Assembly: GCA_017455785.1 (NCBI GenBank)
Contig: JAFSYZ010000080.1
Span: 1 to 7,593, forward strand
Length of the DNA: 7,593 bases
Direction: 5' to 3'
DNA from: Candidatus Methanomethylophilaceae archaeon
GTDB lineage: Archaea > Thermoplasmatota > Thermoplasmata > Methanomassiliicoccales > Methanomethylophilaceae
Made by a program: the position numbers and the translations under genes. A model generated the notes under the pieces. The model made no database searches, was not told the origin of the DNA, and saw only the letters and a program-made list of their open reading frames with translations. Below, piece by piece: positions 5,805 to 7,593 of this stretch. The stretch's first letter is position 1; each line of letters opens with the position of its first letter.

Positions 5805-7593
5805 TCACTGTACTGAGGGTTTGAACCTTCTGAGTCTGAGCGCGTTGAACACAACGCACAACGAGGACATCGACATAGCGGCCGCTGCGATCATGGGCAT
5901 CTCATGCATCAGGGATGCACCAAACAGATGCGGGAGGCCTGCGGCTATCGGGATGCAAATAACGTTGTAGCAGAATGCCCAGAACAGGTTCTCCTTGATG
6001 TTCTTCAATGTGGCACGTCCGATCTCTATGGACGTGGATACGTTACGTATGCTGTCGTTCATCAGCACCACATCGGCGGAATCCATGGCGATGTCCGTAC
6101 CTGAACCGACGGCTATGCCGAGGTCGGACTGTATGAGTGCAGGCGCATCGTTGATACCGTCACCCACCATGGCCACGTCCCTCTCCTTCGCCTGCAGTCT
6201 CTTCACCGCCATGACCTTGTCCTCCGGCAGTGCGCTGTGGATCACGTTGTCGATACCGACCTTATCGGCCACGGCCTTTGCAGTGGTCTCATTGTCACCT
6301 GTTACCATCATGACCTCCGCACCCGCCGCCTTCATGGCCTTCACTGCGGCAGTGGAATCATCCCTTATCCTGTCGGATATGCCGATGACTCCCTCTACCT
6401 TGCCGTCAACGGTCAGGAAGACAACTGTGCATCCTTCCGATGCCATGGCCTCAGATTGTGATGACATCTCATCGCTCATGGCACCGGCCATCCTGGAGTT
6501 GCTGACCGTCACATCCTTTCCTTCGATCGTGCATCTGATACCGGAACCCGTCTCCGAATGGAAATTCGTGGCCTCTTTCAACGCAAGTCTCCTAGATTCC
6601 GCAGCCTCCAATATGGCCCTTGCCAGAGGGTGCTCGGACCTGTATTCCGCGGATGCGGCCAATGTCAGTACGTTATCGTCATCTGGATAGAATCTGCTGA
6701 CCGAAGGTCTTCCCTCGGTCACGGTTCCGGTCTTATCCAGTATGATGGAATCCACCCTTCCAGCTCTCTCCAATGCAGCCGCGTCCTTGTACAGTATCCC
6801 GTATTCGGCGGCCTTCCCCGTCCCCACGGTTATCGCCAAGGGTGTGGCCAATCCCATTGCACAGGGACAGGAGATCACCAGTACGGATATGGCGACCGTC
6901 ATGGCGAAAGAGATCTCCTCACCTGCGATGAACCAGGCCAGTGCTGCGACTATCGCTATAGAGATCACGACAGGCACGAAGACCGCAGCCACCCTGTCCG
7001 CCATCCTGGCGACCGGGGCCTTGGTGCTCTGTGTCTCCTCGATCATGTTCACGATTCTGGAGAGCACCGAGTCCTCTCCTACGGCAGTGACCTCTGCGGT
7101 GATGCTCCCGTTGGAGTTCACGGTCCCGCCGTAGATGTCGTCACCCACGTTCTTGGACACCGGTATGCTCTCGCCTGTGAGCATGGACTCGTCCACGTTC
7201 GTGGATCCTTCGGTGATGCGTGCATCCGCCGGAATCCTCTCCCCTGGGCGTATGATCAGTACATCGCCGATGTTAAGGTCCTCTGATCTCTTCTGAATCT
7301 CTTTGCCATCCACTATGACATTGGCGACGTCTGGCACAAGCGCTTTCAGCCCGTTGACGGCATCGTTCGTCCGCTTCTTGGAACTGGATTCAAGGTACTT
7401 CCCCACGGAGACCAATGTGATGATCATCACTGCGGATTCGAAGTACAGGTGGTGCATCTCCCCCTGGTAAATGAGGTAGGTGAGGCAGACGCTGTAGACG
7501 AATGCGGTACCTGAACCCAGCGCCACCAAAGTATCCATGGTGGGGCTGCGTGCGATCAGTGCGGGTATCCCGCGGATGAAGAACCTCCTTCCG
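5805..7593 (-). CDS. copA: Cu+-exporting P1B-type ATPase, C-terminal 595 residues (N-terminus outside window)
   Basis: This P-type ATPase pumps Cu+ (or Ag+) out of the cytoplasm using ATP. The frame is open to the window edge, beginning [12 protein letters not shown] before the conserved MDTLVALG; the Met at 7538 is therefore internal, and the metal-binding domain and first membrane helices lie outside. Numbered from that Met, the motifs are: actuator TGES (121-124), membrane-helix metal site [11 protein letters not shown] with CPC at 224-226, phosphorylation site DKTGT (D268), SEHPLA with the His-Pro pair (303-304), nucleotide site GSGI (331-334), VTGDN (412-416) and hinge GDGIND (459-464). 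They are followed by the two other Cu+ signatures: YN (524-525) in the seventh helix and MSMSS with M555 and S559 in the eighth. CPC plus YN plus MxxxS defines the Cu+ subgroup P1B-1 rather than Zn2+/Cd2+ pumps. The protein ends [13 protein letters not shown] with TGA, as is usual for CopA. A copper-responsive promoter, if any, is outside the window. Confidence 0.95.
   Translation of the reverse strand, partial: GRRFFIRGIPALIARSPTMDTLVALGSGTAFVYSVCLTYLIYQGEMHHLYFESAVMIITLVSVGKYLESSSKKRTNDAVNGLKALVPDVANVIVDGKEIQKRSEDLNIGDVLIIRPGERIPADARITEGSTNVDESMLTGESIPVSKNVGDDIYGGTVNSNGSITAEVTAVGEDSVLSRIVNMIEETQSTKAPVARMADRVAAVFVPVVISIAIVAALAWFIAGEEISFAMTVAISVLVISCPCAMGLATPLAITVGTGKAAEYGILYKDAAALERAGRVDSIILDKTGTVTEGRPSVSRFYPDDDNVLTLAASAEYRSEHPLARAILEAAESRRLALKEATNFHSETGSGIRCTIEGKDVTVSNSRMAGAMSDEMSSQSEAMASEGCTVVFLTVDGKVEGVIGISDRIRDDSTAAVKAMKAAGAEVMMVTGDNETTAKAVADKVGIDNVIHSALPEDKVMAVKRLQAKERDVAMVGDGINDAPALIQSDLGIAVGSGTDIAMDSADVVLMNDSIRNVSTSIEIGRATLKNIKENLFWAFCYNVICIPIAAGLPHLFGASLMHEMPMIAAAAMSMSSLCVVFNALRLRRFKPSVQ

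Noticed and set aside
5995..6690. 231-residue plus-strand open frame opposite copA
   Set aside because: It is antisense to the conserved phosphorylation and hinge domains of CopA, has no recognisable motif and no promoter, and arises from codon bias on the other strand.
6558..7286. 242-residue plus-strand open frame opposite copA
   Set aside because: It is a Cys/His/Arg-rich nonsense-like protein with no family signature, fully inside the copA coding sequence on the other strand.
7536..7538. ATG at 7538 as the start of copA
   Set aside because: The frame continues upstream to the window edge with [12 protein letters not shown], which belongs to the conserved CopA sequence before MDTLVALG. 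The Met is internal.
1..7593. Search for tRNA, rRNA, CRISPR repeats, transposon ends or toxin-antitoxin pairs
   Set aside because: I saw no cloverleaf, regularly spaced direct repeats, terminal inverted repeats or small paired genes. Nearly all bases belong to recognised genes.

Overview
This window looks like ordinary chromosomal DNA of a moderate-GC archaeon, probably one of the Thermoplasmata such as a Methanomassiliicoccales-type methanogen. The grounds are archaeal TATA-like elements about 25-38 nt upstream of several starts, little or no Shine-Dalgarno sequence at several genes (leaderless or near-leaderless transcripts), and archaeal/bacterial-mix housekeeping genes including a bacterial-type dPGM, which is known in Thermoplasmatales. 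There is no rRNA marker, so the lineage is an inference. Seven protein genes fill almost all of the window. The longest gene-free stretch is 99 bases, and I see no tRNA, rRNA, CRISPR array, transposon or phage gene.

Layout. At the left edge is the 5' part of a flavodoxin-fold, four-cysteine flavoprotein gene (minus, 1-250, running off the window). It is divergent from an FMN nitroreductase-family gene (plus, 350-1006). Their 99-base shared spacer holds a TATA-like element for each gene and small symmetrical sequence elements. The manganese exporter mntP (plus, 1048-1605) follows. It ends exactly where the convergent bacterial-type phosphoglycerate mutase gene gpmA (minus, 1606-2349) ends, with no base between them. 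Upstream of gpmA on the minus strand lie a MATE-family efflux transporter (2398-3750) and a DEAD-box RNA helicase (3768-5750). These two are 17 bases apart and probably co-transcribed from a strong TATA box at about 5776-5788. The right edge is the C-terminal 595 residues of a Cu+-exporting P1B-ATPase, copA (minus, 5805 to the window end), whose N-terminus lies outside.

How the genes work together. There is no single obvious pathway. The themes are redox flavoenzymes (two), metal export (Mn2+ by MntP, Cu+ by CopA), drug or metabolite export (MATE), glycolysis/gluconeogenesis (GpmA) and RNA remodelling (helicase). The least ordinary points are a 24-base inverted repeat placed between the helicase TATA box and its start codon, a roughly 150-residue Arg/Asp/Asn/Tyr-rich disordered tail with internal repeats on that helicase, and the symmetrical divergent promoter of the two flavoenzymes. 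I found no convincing previously undescribed multi-gene system.
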